A DNA stretch of 64,000 nt from positions 1,601,914 through 1,665,913 of the forward strand of contig OX638327.1 in assembly GCA_951812745.1 (NCBI GenBank), written 5' to 3'. The DNA comes from an uncultured Nitrospirales bacterium. Its GTDB lineage: Bacteria > Nitrospirota > Nitrospiria > Nitrospirales > UBA8639. Each line of letters starts with the position of its first letter. The first letter of the stretch is position 1. Both the position numbers and the translations under genes were made by a program. The notes under the pieces were generated by a model. That model did not search any database, had not been told where the DNA came from, and was given only the letters and a program-made list of their open reading frames with translations. This document shows positions 48,611 through 58,995 of the stretch, piece by piece.

Positions 48611-49564
48611 ATGCGAGTGGGTCATCTTCAAAACACGTCTTTCGTCGTTGCCGCACTCACGGCCGTCGTGTTTGCCGGCGTGCTGTTGACGATGGGGCAG
48701 GTGCCGTTGGCGGTCAGCCAACCGGTGACGATTCCAGTGGGCAGCATTAGCGGGCCGATCCCCATGGACGCGGCCAACCCGGTGTGGGAAACGGTCCCGG
48801 GGATTGTGGTGCCCTTGAGCGGCCAAACGATTACGACGCCCATGCATCCCAACATCTCGGTGAAGACCGTCATGGTCAAAATGGCCACCAACGGCAAGGA
48901 GATCGGGGTGTGGGCCAACTGGGGGGATCAAACCCTGAACAACACCGTCATCGGGCCGCAGGATTTCCGGGATCAGGTGGCGGTGCAATTTCCCGTCCAG
49001 ACGGCCGGCGCGCCGCCGTTCCAATGTATGGGGCAATCCGGGGGCACGGTGAACATCTGGCGCTGGAATGCGGAATGGCAACGGGACATGGGCGCGGGCG
49101 TCGCGGGGATGTGGGACGTGGATCAGCAATATCCCTCGATTGCCTGGGACTTTTACTATGAAGAGCCGGCGGGGGGCGTGACCTATCCGGACCGGATCGG
49201 CCGGAGTTTGGGGCCGTTCAATCCGGGGATTTGGTCGGGCAACATCATGTCGGATCCGGATTTACGGACCAGTTCGGTGGAAGATTTGAATGCGAACGGG
49301 TTCAGCACGTTAACGACGCAGGCGTCGCAGGACGTGATGGGGAACGGGCTGTGGGAACCGTACGGGGCGTTGAAAGGCGGTTGCTGCAGCGGGCCGACGT
49401 GGCGCGTGGTGATGAAGCGGTCGCTGGCGACGAATGACGCGAACGACGTGCAATTCGGGGCCGGAGCGAGCATCCCGGTGGCGTTCGCGGTGTGGGATGG
49501 CCAGAACGTGGAACGGAACGGCATGAAGGGCATCTCCACCTGGTTTACCGCCAAAATGCCGTAA
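48611..49564 (+). CDS. NxrC-like periplasmic haem-binding gamma subunit
   Basis: 317 residues after TAAGGAGGAG. A signal peptide (FVVAALTAVVFAGVLLTM) is followed by an ethylbenzene-dehydrogenase-gamma/NxrC-type haem b domain with ISGPIPMDAANPVWETVPGI, ANWGDQTLNN, DQVAVQFPV, NIWRWNAEWQRDMG and WRVVMKRSL. In Nitrospira, NxrC is thought to pass electrons from the periplasmic nitrite oxidoreductase (NxrAB) to cytochrome c. NxrA and NxrB are not in the window, so this is an isolated copy or a paralogue for another molybdoenzyme. A strong terminator follows. Confidence 0.85.
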   Translation: MRVGHLQNTSFVVAALTAVVFAGVLLTMGQVPLAVSQPVTIPVGSISGPIPMDAANPVWETVPGIVVPLSGQTITTPMHPNISVKTVMVKMATNGKEIGVWANWGDQTLNNTVIGPQDFRDQVAVQFPVQTAGAPPFQCMGQSGGTVNIWRWNAEWQRDMGAGVAGMWDVDQQYPSIAWDFYYEEPAGGVTYPDRIGRSLGPFNPGIWSGNIMSDPDLRTSSVEDLNANGFSTLTTQASQDVMGNGLWEPYGALKGGCCSGPTWRVVMKRSLATNDANDVQFGAGASIPVAFAVWDGQNVERNGMKGISTWFTAKMP

Positions 49565-49897
49565 GCTCGACTTCCGTCAGCTTGCCCTCGACATTTTTCA
49601 TCGGGGGACGATCACAGATGGAGCCTCCGGCCGTCCCTGGCCGGGGGCTCAATTTTTTTAAACCCCGCCAGAGTATCCCCCGGCCCTCCTTCATTGCGTT
49701 TTTCTGGAACGGCCATTTGTGCTTCCTACCCACTCCAACGAGCCCAGACGGGTGGAGCGTCTCGATGGGCGGCACGTTTGCGCGCCGCGGCCCGATCCAT
49801 CAGAATAGGGAGCCCGGAGGCGAAGGGAGCGTTGTTTCGGGAGCAAGAGCGCCATCAGATGCTGCAATCCGGAAAGCGGCAAGAGGAGCACCCCGAC
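49565..49897. other. Intergenic stretch between NxrC-like and protease genes
   Basis: Contains the terminator at 49621-49660 and the ribosome binding site AGAGGAG at about 49882. No gene is supported; the protease frame can be read from 49694 but the lipoprotein signal starts at 49898. Confidence 0.5.
49621..49660 (+). terminator. Rho-independent terminator after the NxrC-like gene
   Basis: GAGCCTCCGGCC and GGCCGGGGGCTC form a twelve-base-pair stem with one G-U-type mismatch, followed by AATTTTTTT. Confidence 0.9.
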
Positions 49898-52069
49898 ATG
49901 TGCACGAAGACTGTATGCAAGCTCGCTCCTCTTCTCGTCATGCTGGCGCTGGCCGGGTGCGGCGGTCAGGGAAGGCTTCCTCTTGCGAGCGACTGGGAGA
50001 CCCCGGAGTACCGGGCGCAGGGCGGGCTCAGCCTCATCAAGGCCTCCTCGATGTACGCGCGAGGCGGGACCGGCAAGGGCATCACGGTTGGCTTGCTCGA
50101 CAGCGGGGCGACGCCCGACCATCCGGAGTTGACCGGGAAGTACGTGCTCGTCGCTAGCTTCAACGAGGGGATCGATCCACAGGATACCAATCTTGACAAT
50201 CGCGGGCACGGCACTCACGTTGCGGGAATCATCGCCGCCCGCAAGGACGGCGCCGGGATGCATGGGGTCGCCTATGAGGCCACGCTCGCGTCGTATGCCT
50301 TGGAGTTCGACGAGAACGACGACGTGGTGGACTCCGACCTGGGGCGCGCCATCGAAAATCTGCAAGCGCGCGAGGTCTGGATCGTCAACAATAGCTGGGG
50401 GAAGGTGGACGTCAACAAAAACAATATCTCGATCACGGTCACGGACGACGATTACCCCGAGGTCCAAGACCCAGCTACCTACTTCGAGCACAGTCTTCCC
50501 ATCTATAAAGATTACGTCAAAACCGGCGGTGTCCAGGTGTGGGGAGCCGGGAATAGTGCGTTGCCTGAAGTGAGCTTTCACGCCGGGCTGCCTCACCTCG
50601 TACCGGAACTGAAGCAGGGCTGGCTGGCCGTGGTGTCGGTCGGCCGGGATGGGGACCTGGCCTATTACTCCCAAAAATGCGGGGTCGCCGCTGCGTGGTG
50701 CCTGGCAGCGCCCGGAGGCGATAAAAGGGAGAACTACGGAATCTATTCCACCTTGCCCGAGCCCGAGCCCGGGGGCTATGGCCACTATCAAGGCACCTCC
50801 ATGGCGGCTCCGCAGGTGAGCGGCGCCCTGGCGGCCCTGAAGAGCATGTTCCCGAACCTGAAATTCCAGGAGGTCCGGGATCGGATCCTCGTCACGGCAA
50901 ACAAGACCGGCATTTATGCCGACCGCTCCATTTATGGGCAGGGGCTGCTTGACCTGGATGCGGCCTCACGACCGATCGGCGGCACCCTGTTCTCGCTGGG
51001 CCGGTATGACGATGGTCCCGTCGTCACCACGCGAGGCGCCCGGCTCTCCTTGCCCGCCGGGGCGGCATCCAGGTACTTGGCCGGCCGGGAGATCCTCGTT
51101 CTCGACCGCTATCAGCGCGCCCCCTTCCTGGTCCCGATCAGCCACTATGCCGATGCCGGCGGGGGCGTGCTGTCGATGCGAGACCTTGAGCTCATCGTCC
51201 CAAGGCGCACCTCGGCGGACGAAGGCGAAGCGCCGGCGCTGGCGCTCGCCGGTCAGGACTTCCAAGTCAGCGGCACGTCGAACGGCCCTTGGCTCCTTGG
51301 CGTCGGCCGGGGAGCCGGGCTCGTGGAAGGCTTTGCCAGTCTGGCCGGCAGTTCGCTGCCCCACGGTCATTTCCGCATGGCCCGGGACGCATTCGGCATG
51401 GCCTTCGGATTCACCTCGGAGGCGGGAGCATTCCACGCGAGCGCGGTCACGAATCCCGAGGCGACGAGCGGCTCCGGCCTTGGCGTCATGGGTTGGAGTC
51501 CGCGCTCCGTCCTGACGGCCTCGTTCGTCGGCCCGCAGGCGAGCTACGCGGTCGGCGCCTCCTTCGCCTCCGGTCTGAAAAGGCCCTCCGGCCTGAAGGG
51601 TACCGGCGTCTTTGCGCTGTCCGGCGACAGCGTCGATCTCGGCGTTCGTCGCACGCTCTTCACCAACGATGCGGTAAGGCTCGGACTGGAGAATCGGGTC
51701 ACCTATCTGGCTCCGAACGAGGGGGCGCTGCTCGCCTTGAACCATGCCCTCCTGACGACCGCGAAACTCGACCTCTCGATCAGCTTGACTCGCAGCGTGA
51801 CGTTGAATGCCAGCTTGTCGCTGGAGCGTCCCCTCGACTCGGGCGAAGCGCGGATTCGCGCCGCGCAACGCGTCGACGAAGAAGGTCGAATCGACTATGA
51901 CAACATCGTGATCGACCAGGGCGCCCTCCTCGAATTCGACCGGGTAGGCGTAAGCATGCGCTATCGGGGCGGCCCGGACTCGGTTTATGGCGCAGGGGTG
52001 GTGGCCGTCCGTGACGGCTTTGGCAGGACGCAGGCCATCGCAGGCGCACGGGCGGAGATCCGCTTCTGA
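49898..52069 (+). CDS. Subtilisin-like (S8) protease lipoprotein with C-terminal barrel-like region
   Basis: 723 residues from ATG 49898. A lipoprotein signal with lipobox LAGC is followed by an S8 domain: Asp in VGLLDSGATPDHPE (about 67), His in GHGTHVAGIIAA (about 105), oxyanion Asn region WGAGNS, and Ser in GTSMAAPQVSGALAAL (about 301). From about 400 to the end the chain alternates polar and hydrophobic residues with many glycines and ends in Phe (ARAEIRF), as outer-membrane beta-barrel proteins do. It resembles autotransporter subtilases, though a lipobox is unusual there. An upstream GTG/ATG frame was rejected. Confidence 0.85.
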   Translation: MCTKTVCKLAPLLVMLALAGCGGQGRLPLASDWETPEYRAQGGLSLIKASSMYARGGTGKGITVGLLDSGATPDHPELTGKYVLVASFNEGIDPQDTNLDNRGHGTHVAGIIAARKDGAGMHGVAYEATLASYALEFDENDDVVDSDLGRAIENLQAREVWIVNNSWGKVDVNKNNISITVTDDDYPEVQDPATYFEHSLPIYKDYVKTGGVQVWGAGNSALPEVSFHAGLPHLVPELKQGWLAVVSVGRDGDLAYYSQKCGVAAAWCLAAPGGDKRENYGIYSTLPEPEPGGYGHYQGTSMAAPQVSGALAALKSMFPNLKFQEVRDRILVTANKTGIYADRSIYGQGLLDLDAASRPIGGTLFSLGRYDDGPVVTTRGARLSLPAGAASRYLAGREILVLDRYQRAPFLVPISHYADAGGGVLSMRDLELIVPRRTSADEGEAPALALAGQDFQVSGTSNGPWLLGVGRGAGLVEGFASLAGSSLPHGHFRMARDAFGMAFGFTSEAGAFHASAVTNPEATSGSGLGVMGWSPRSVLTASFVGPQASYAVGASFASGLKRPSGLKGTGVFALSGDSVDLGVRRTLFTNDAVRLGLENRVTYLAPNEGALLALNHALLTTAKLDLSISLTRSVTLNASLSLERPLDSGEARIRAAQRVDEEGRIDYDNIVIDQGALLEFDRVGVSMRYRGGPDSVYGAGVVAVRDGFGRTQAIAGARAEIRF

Positions 52070-52971
52070 ACCACCCCCCGGCGGCTTGGTTGACAACCTG
52101 CTCAATCTGAAGGTCCAAACTCACGGACCAACACCGAGGGGAGCCTGCTGCCCACCATCTGTTCTTTCTTCATCGCTGCGTTTCTCGTGCAAGTCTCAAG
52201 ACTTCCGCGACCACGGCCGGGGAAAGCCCCAGCACCTGACTGAGATCCCGAAGCGCGGATTCCCAGGCCCCCCGGTTTAGACGGCATCTCAAATACGCCG
52301 CCCCCCGACCGATCTCCGAAAGCGCCACAGCGGGCGGTCGGATCGTCCTTCAACATCAGTCTGGAGGGCACGCAAGAGGTCCTGCGCGCGGCCCCGACGG
52401 TGTATGGCGTGCGGCTGCAAACCGACCTGCTCTTCTGATCGAACACCGATAGAATGCCGAACGGCCCCACCATTCCCTTCACCGGCATACTCCGGGCCCA
52501 TGCCTCCTCATCACCCACCCCGCGTGCCGAAAGTGGGGGACCATACAGTGGCTTGGATTTCTTAAGTCGTTCATGTATAATAAGCTTATTCTCCAAGTCC
52601 TAACGATGCGTGGCTATTGAAGAGGGTTGCGCAAAGGGAGCCAACCTTAGAGCCGCTCATCCCAGCGGCATGTTTGTACAAGCGAGACCCCGAAGGGTGA
52701 TTCTCGTCGGGGTTTTCCGGAGGTAAACCTCGCCAGCGACGACAGCCGTCGCCGCATGCTCGACGCCCTGCTGCACGGTGCACGGGTACTGAGTCATATC
52801 GATCGTTTGAGAAATACCAGTTTTCGCCATTCCTGCACGGTTGTACCCGCCTGCTGATCTCAGACCAGGATACAGTCGTATAAGGTGAACCACCTTGATG
52901 TTGCCGGTAGGCGACGACCAATGTGGCTTGCAGGGATGCCCAGTAACCAATAACCAAGGAGTTTGTTCTCT
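52070..52971. other. Long non-coding stretch before the DEAD-box helicase gene
   Basis: Besides the 52346-52438 fragment no gene is supported. Reverse frames (52102-52596 and 52657-52950) have no recognised family. The last 370 bases may be the leader of the helicase transcript, which in cold-shock helicases is often long and structured. Confidence 0.35.
52346..52438 (+). pseudogene. C-terminal fragment of an outer-membrane-type protein
   Basis: A short plus-strand frame reads SFNISLEGTQEVLRAAP then TVYGVRLQTDLLF and stops. The alternating pattern and terminal Phe fit the last strand of an outer-membrane barrel. No start or upstream domain remains, so it looks like a remnant downstream of the barrel-ended protease. 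Confidence 0.4.
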
Positions 52972-54354
52972 ATGTCTTTCAAGTCTTTAGCAACCCGCCC
53001 ACGTCCATCGAATCGTTCGCGGCGCCATCAGGTCGTTTGCGCTGCTTGCGATACGTCTACGACCGTCCCCTTCCGGCCCAGCCCGGACAGGCCGGCGTAC
53101 TGCCCCCCGTGCTTCAAAGTTCATCGCACCGGCCTTTCCTCTGCGGTCGATGCACCGGTGAGCGAACCATTGGCTGTCAATCCTATCCAAACCGATAGCG
53201 CCCACTCCGATGATGCCGGGTTTCCCGGAATGGCGTTGAGTGGCGCGATCAGAGCGGCGCTGGCCAGGATGAATATCTCAGAACCCACGCCCATTCAAGA
53301 GCAGTCCATCCCCCATCTCCTGGCGGGGCGGGACCTGATCGGGCAGGCGCGCACGGGGTCCGGAAAGACGCTGGCGTTTGCCGTGCCCCTGGCTGAACAG
53401 TGTGACCCGTCGGTCCGGCAGGTTCAGGCGCTTGTGCTGGTGCCCACCCGGGAGCTGGCGATTCAGGTCTCCGGGGTCATGGAGGCCCTGGCCTCGGCAC
53501 GGCGGTTGCGGGCGACGTTACTGTACGGCGGCCGGTCGTTGAGGCCGGAGTACACGGCGTTGAAGAACGGCGCCCAGATCATCATCGGCACGCCGGGCCG
53601 TACGCTGGACCATCTGCGGCAGGGCACGCTGGACCTGCAATCCGTGCGATTCCTGGTACTGGATGAAGCGGATGAAATGCTTGATAGGGGGTTTGCCCAC
53701 GACGTTGAAGCCATCCTGAGCCGGACACCCTCCGGCCGGCAGACGGCGCTGCTCTCTGCCACGATGCCCGAGTGGGTGGCGAAGACCGCCAGGAAATATT
53801 TGTGCAACCCCGTCACGGTGAAAGTGGATGCAGACCTGCAGGCGCTGCCCACTGTGGAGCACCTGATCTATACCATCCAGAAGAGCGACAAGCTGGATGC
53901 CCTCAAAACGCTGTTGAACCAGCGGGACGGCGCGCCGATCATCGTCTTCGGCAAGACCAAGCACGGCGTGAATAAGCTGGCCAGACGGCTCGACACGTTG
54001 GGCTATCCGGTCGGAGCGCTTCAAGGCAATCTGAGCCAGAACGCCCGTGAGCGCGTGATGGTGAGCTTCCGTTCCGGCGTTACGTCGATTCTGGTCGCGA
54101 CAAACGTGGCTGCCCGGGGCTTGGACGTTGAAGGCATCGGCCAGGTCATCAACTATGACCTGCCGGACTCGGAACAACTGTTCACGCACCGGGTCGGACG
54201 GACCGGCCGCATGGGCCGCTCCGGAGAAGCCGTCACGTTCATCACGTCGGACGAAGAGCCGAAATGGCGTGAGATCGAGCGAAGCCTGGGTCGCCGGTTC
54301 GTCCGCACGTCATGGAGTGCCGCCCGCAAGACAGGGCCGCTTCGAGAGAGGTAA
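52972..54354 (+). CDS. DEAD-box RNA helicase with N-terminal zinc-binding motif
   Basis: 460 residues from ATG 52972 after AAGGAG. The N-terminus has CAACDTSTTV...YCPPCF, a CxxC pair typical of helicases with a zinc knuckle. The helicase core is complete: Q-motif region EPTPIQEQSIP, Walker A ARTGSGKT (about 125), LVLDEADEML (about 231), LLSATMPE, ARGLDVEG and HRVGRTGRMG. The linker between zinc motif and core is low complexity. With the cold-shock gene 120 bases downstream it probably acts in RNA unfolding at low temperature. Confidence 0.93.
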   Translation: MSFKSLATRPRPSNRSRRHQVVCAACDTSTTVPFRPSPDRPAYCPPCFKVHRTGLSSAVDAPVSEPLAVNPIQTDSAHSDDAGFPGMALSGAIRAALARMNISEPTPIQEQSIPHLLAGRDLIGQARTGSGKTLAFAVPLAEQCDPSVRQVQALVLVPTRELAIQVSGVMEALASARRLRATLLYGGRSLRPEYTALKNGAQIIIGTPGRTLDHLRQGTLDLQSVRFLVLDEADEMLDRGFAHDVEAILSRTPSGRQTALLSATMPEWVAKTARKYLCNPVTVKVDADLQALPTVEHLIYTIQKSDKLDALKTLLNQRDGAPIIVFGKTKHGVNKLARRLDTLGYPVGALQGNLSQNARERVMVSFRSGVTSILVATNVAARGLDVEGIGQVINYDLPDSEQLFTHRVGRTGRMGRSGEAVTFITSDEEPKWREIERSLGRRFVRTSWSAARKTGPLRER

Positions 54355-54475
54355 GACAGCCCCCATGGCGGGGTCGTTAGGAGGAGTGGCCGGTCTGTGG
54401 GCCAACAGGACGTTTTTATGAAGTTGCCGCGAGGCGGCGCTTCGCTTATTAACCATGTCGTGAAAGGAAATAATC

Positions 54476-54685
54476 ATGACCACCGGTACAGTAAAATGGT
54501 TCAATGTATCCAAGGGCTTCGGCTTTATCGAGCCTGAAGACGGCTCGAAAGACGCCTTTGTGCACATCAGCGCCGTAGAAAAGGCTGGGTTATCGACGCT
54601 CAATGAGGGTCAACGGGTTTCTTTTGATCTCGTTTCCGGCAGGGACGGAAAAATGTCGGCGGACAATCTTTCCATCGCAAACTGA
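54476..54685 (+). CDS. Cold-shock protein (CspA family)
   Basis: 69 residues with RNP1 [10 protein letters not shown] and RNP2 [20 protein letters not shown] is the conserved start, preceded by AAAGGAAATAATC. It binds single-stranded RNA and DNA. Its position after the DEAD-box helicase suggests joint induction by cold. A hairpin terminator follows directly. Confidence 0.95.
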   Translation: MTTGTVKWFNVSKGFGFIEPEDGSKDAFVHISAVEKAGLSTLNEGQRVSFDLVSGRDGKMSADNLSIAN

Positions 54686-54692
54686 ATTGGTC

Positions 54693-54717
54693 CCGGAGCG
54701 GTCTATGACCGCTCCGG
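54693..54717 (+). terminator. Hairpin after the cold-shock gene
   Basis: CCGGAGCGGTC TAT GACCGCTCCGG is a perfect eleven-base-pair stem with a three-base loop. The following T-tract is weak (TGCTTTA), so read-through into the next small gene is possible. Confidence 0.75.
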
Positions 54718-54736
54718 TGCTTTATGAGGCCAAACT

Positions 54737-54937
54737 TTGCCCCGCAAACCCAATTACAAATTCGCTCGCCAGGAACGTGAACGGGCGAAGGCAAAAAAGA
54801 AAACAGAGCGCTTACAGGCCAAGTTGAACAAAAAGGCCGAAAAAGACACTCCCGACTCTGCTGAAGAGGAAGCCAACGCGGGCTCCTCGACGGAAACCCC
54901 GTTAGATGCCTCCCACGGAGACGACGAAATCGTCTAG
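54737..54937 (+). CDS. Small basic conserved-type protein
   Basis: 66 residues from TTG 54737. The MPRKPNYKFARQERERAKAKK opening is a known conserved start of small hypothetical proteins, followed by a lysine-rich helix and an acidic Ser/Glu tail. It may bind nucleic acid, but nothing more can be said. ATGAGG upstream could serve as a ribosome binding site. Confidence 0.6.
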   Translation: MPRKPNYKFARQERERAKAKKKTERLQAKLNKKAEKDTPDSAEEEANAGSSTETPLDASHGDDEIV

Positions 54938-54951
54938 CCGGTGCCGGAGGG

Positions 54952-56790
<1,839 letters not shown>

Positions 56791-57222
56791 GATCCTGAAA
56801 GAAAGCCTTCCATCGGGCGCGATTCTCTTGCTCGAAGCGTTCGAGTCCCTCAACCAGGGCCGTCAACGGCACGACCTTGGCCGTCCTGTTGGGATGATTG
56901 ATCCGCGCAGTAGGGGTTGGTCTTTCCGGACTGACGTGGTCCGGTCACGGTGCCAGAGGGTATTGTTCCAACAGCTTGAACGGGCAGGGTATCATCTCAA
57001 GGTTGCTCCTGTCACATCACCTGATAAAAACCCCGATGACGCAAGCGAAATTTTTTGTTCCGTTCTTGGCCTCGGCGGGTTTTAGGGTGCCGGGACACTC
57101 TGCGACCCTGCGCCAGGAGTCTTCCGTCTCTCGCATCGAATTCAATCTCTATTGACTTTTTGTTTTAGCTAGACTAGTCTGATGTCTAGTCACTAAAAAC
57201 TTTTTAACATACTGGAGGTGGC
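56791..57222. other. Intergenic stretch at the left border of the accessory island
   Basis: No gene supported. The right third carries the promoter and operator at 57152-57191. GC content falls from here to the right, marking the transition to the lower-GC island. Confidence 0.4.
57152..57191 (+). promoter_or_regulatory. Promoter and inverted-repeat operator of the Phd/PIN pair
   Basis: TTGACT (57152-57157) may be a -35 box with a poor -10 TAGTCT 17 bases on. The palindrome AGACTAGTCT (57171-57180) and an inverted repeat GACTAG(N8)CTAGTC (57172-57191) overlap the start region, as expected for antitoxin autoregulation. Confidence 0.55.
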
Positions 57223-57483
57223 ATGACCAGGACATGGCAGGTGCAGGACGCCAAGGCGCGTTTCAGCGAGTTGCTCGAGACGAGCCTCGCTGAAGGACCG
57301 CAGGTTGTGACCAAACGGGGCGTGGAAGCAGCCGTGCTCGTCCCCATTGCTCAGTGGCGACGATTGGAGAAGATGGCCAGACCGGATCTCAAGGAATTGC
57401 TGCTTGCGCCGGAAGCACGCACGGATGCACTGACGCCGCCGCGTAAGAAGCATCGTCATCGGGTTTCGCCGACGTTCGAGTAA
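57223..57483 (+). CDS. Phd/YefM-family antitoxin
   Basis: 86 residues after TGGAGGTGGC. TWQVQDAKARFSELLETSLAEGPQVVTKRGVEAAVLVPIAQWRRLE is the antitoxin DNA-binding fold, with a basic C-terminal tail (RKKHRHR). It precedes the PIN toxin by four bases. Confidence 0.9.
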   Translation: MTRTWQVQDAKARFSELLETSLAEGPQVVTKRGVEAAVLVPIAQWRRLEKMARPDLKELLLAPEARTDALTPPRKKHRHRVSPTFE

Positions 57484-57487
57484 ATCC

Positions 57488-57904
57488 GTGTATCTTCTCG
57501 ACACAAACGTTGTTTCAGAATTGCGCCGGCGCAATCCACATAAGGGCGTCCTCAATTGGATTGCGGACGTACCCGCCGATCAACTTTTTCTATCCGCGGT
57601 GACGGTCGGAGAGATCCAGGCGGGTATCGAGATCGCCCGCGAGCAGGATGTCGCAAAAGCGGACGAGTTGGCGGCTTGGCTCGGCAGGGTGCTCGCCTCT
57701 TATAGCGTGTTGCCGATGGATGCGTCCGCGTTCAGGGAATGGGCGCGGCTCAAGCATCGACAGTCAGACACCCTGATGGAGGACGCCATGATCGCGGCAA
57801 CCGCCGTCGTGCACAGGCTCACGGTCGTGACCCGCAACGTGCGTGATTTCAGCCAACTCGGCGTGGCCTTGTTGAACCCATTCGAACATCTAAGAAAGGC
57901 GTAG
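57488..57904 (+). CDS. PIN-domain toxin (FitB/VapC type)
   Basis: 138 residues from GTG 57488. The acidic residues are in MYLLDTNVVSEL, FLSAVTVGEIQAGI, DTLMEDAMIAATA and TRNVRDFSQLGV. It is predicted to cleave RNA and to be held by the adjacent antitoxin. The pair is intact and lies at the edge of the restriction-like array. Confidence 0.92.
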   Translation: MYLLDTNVVSELRRRNPHKGVLNWIADVPADQLFLSAVTVGEIQAGIEIAREQDVAKADELAAWLGRVLASYSVLPMDASAFREWARLKHRQSDTLMEDAMIAATAVVHRLTVVTRNVRDFSQLGVALLNPFEHLRKA

Positions 57905-57930
57905 ACACTTTTGTAGACCAAGGAGATCAG

Positions 57931-58995
57931 GTGAAAAAGCTCACTGCCATTGACCTTTTCTCTGGATGTGGGGGTATGACGGTCGGTCTGAAAAGAGCTG
58001 GGTTCAAAGTGCTCGGCGCCGTGGAGGTTGATCCCCTATCCATTAGAACCTATCGGGCTAACCACAAGGATGTTGCGGTCTGGGAGACGGACATCAGAGA
58101 TTTAAAACCATCTGAAGTGAAGTCCACTTTGGGACTGCGGAAAGGGGATCTTGACCTCCTTACCGGTTGTCCCCCATGCCAGGGGTTTTCGACGATGCGG
58201 ACTTTAAACGGATCGTTTGTGGTCAACGACCCGCGCAACGATTTGTTGCTTGAATTTCTGCGGTTCGTGGAGGCACTGCGTCCTCGGACAGTAATGATGG
58301 AAAACGTCCCCGGACTCTCTGGAGATAAGAGATTCGCTTTTTTCTGTAGTCGAATGCAGGAGATCGGTTATTGGGATGGTCACCGCATCCTGAACGCTGC
58401 GGAATATAGAGTGCCACAACGCCGGCGGAGACTGATTTACCTGGCGGGTTTTCGGATGGAAATTCCGTTTGCAGAATGTGCACCGAAAGTAAAAATGGTT
58501 AAGGACGCCATCGGTTGCCTGCCTAAGGCTGGCGAAAGTAGCGATCCGGTTCATGACATGCCGGAAAAGCGCACATCACGGATCATGGGACTGATTCGGC
58601 GCATTCCTAAAGACGGTGGAAGTCGAACTGACCTTTCAGAGTCAGATCAACTCGACTGCCACAAACGCTGCAACGGTTTCAAAGACGTTTATGGCCGGAT
58701 GGCTTGGGGTGAGGTGGCCCCGACGCTCACTAGCGGATGCTTCAATCCTTCAAAAGGTCGATTCCTTCATCCCGAAGAGGATCGCGCGATCACTATGAGA
58801 GAGGCAGCGTTGTTACAGGGTTTGCCGCGCCGGTATAAGTTTCCGGATGTTGACAGTAAGATCGCCGTCGCTTGGATGATCGGGAATGCCCTGCCGCCAC
58901 CTTTTGCAACTGCCCACGCCAGAATGATCAAGAGGACCTTACTTCGTAACAACGGGACAGGACAGTCAAAGAAAAACCTTGCATATAGACCATGA
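57931..58995 (+). CDS. DNA (cytosine-5) methyltransferase
   Basis: 354 residues from GTG 57931 after AAGGAGAT. Motif I is DLFSGCGGMTVGL, motif IV GCPPCQGFS (catalytic Cys near 80), motif VI ENVPGL (near 123), motif VIII PQRRRRLIYLAG, motif IX PTLTSG and motif X MIGNALPP. The target recognition region (about 185-260) is short. It marks DNA with 5-methylcytosine and probably protects host DNA from the array's nucleases. Its stop overlaps the helicase start by four bases. Confidence 0.95.
   Translation: MKKLTAIDLFSGCGGMTVGLKRAGFKVLGAVEVDPLSIRTYRANHKDVAVWETDIRDLKPSEVKSTLGLRKGDLDLLTGCPPCQGFSTMRTLNGSFVVNDPRNDLLLEFLRFVEALRPRTVMMENVPGLSGDKRFAFFCSRMQEIGYWDGHRILNAAEYRVPQRRRRLIYLAGFRMEIPFAECAPKVKMVKDAIGCLPKAGESSDPVHDMPEKRTSRIMGLIRRIPKDGGSRTDLSESDQLDCHKRCNGFKDVYGRMAWGEVAPTLTSGCFNPSKGRFLHPEEDRAITMREAALLQGLPRRYKFPDVDSKIAVAWMIGNALPPPFATAHARMIKRTLLRNNGTGQSKKNLAYRP

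Noticed and set aside
52102-52596. 164-codon reverse frame after the protease gene
   Set aside because: No recognised family, weak start and composition like an antisense frame.
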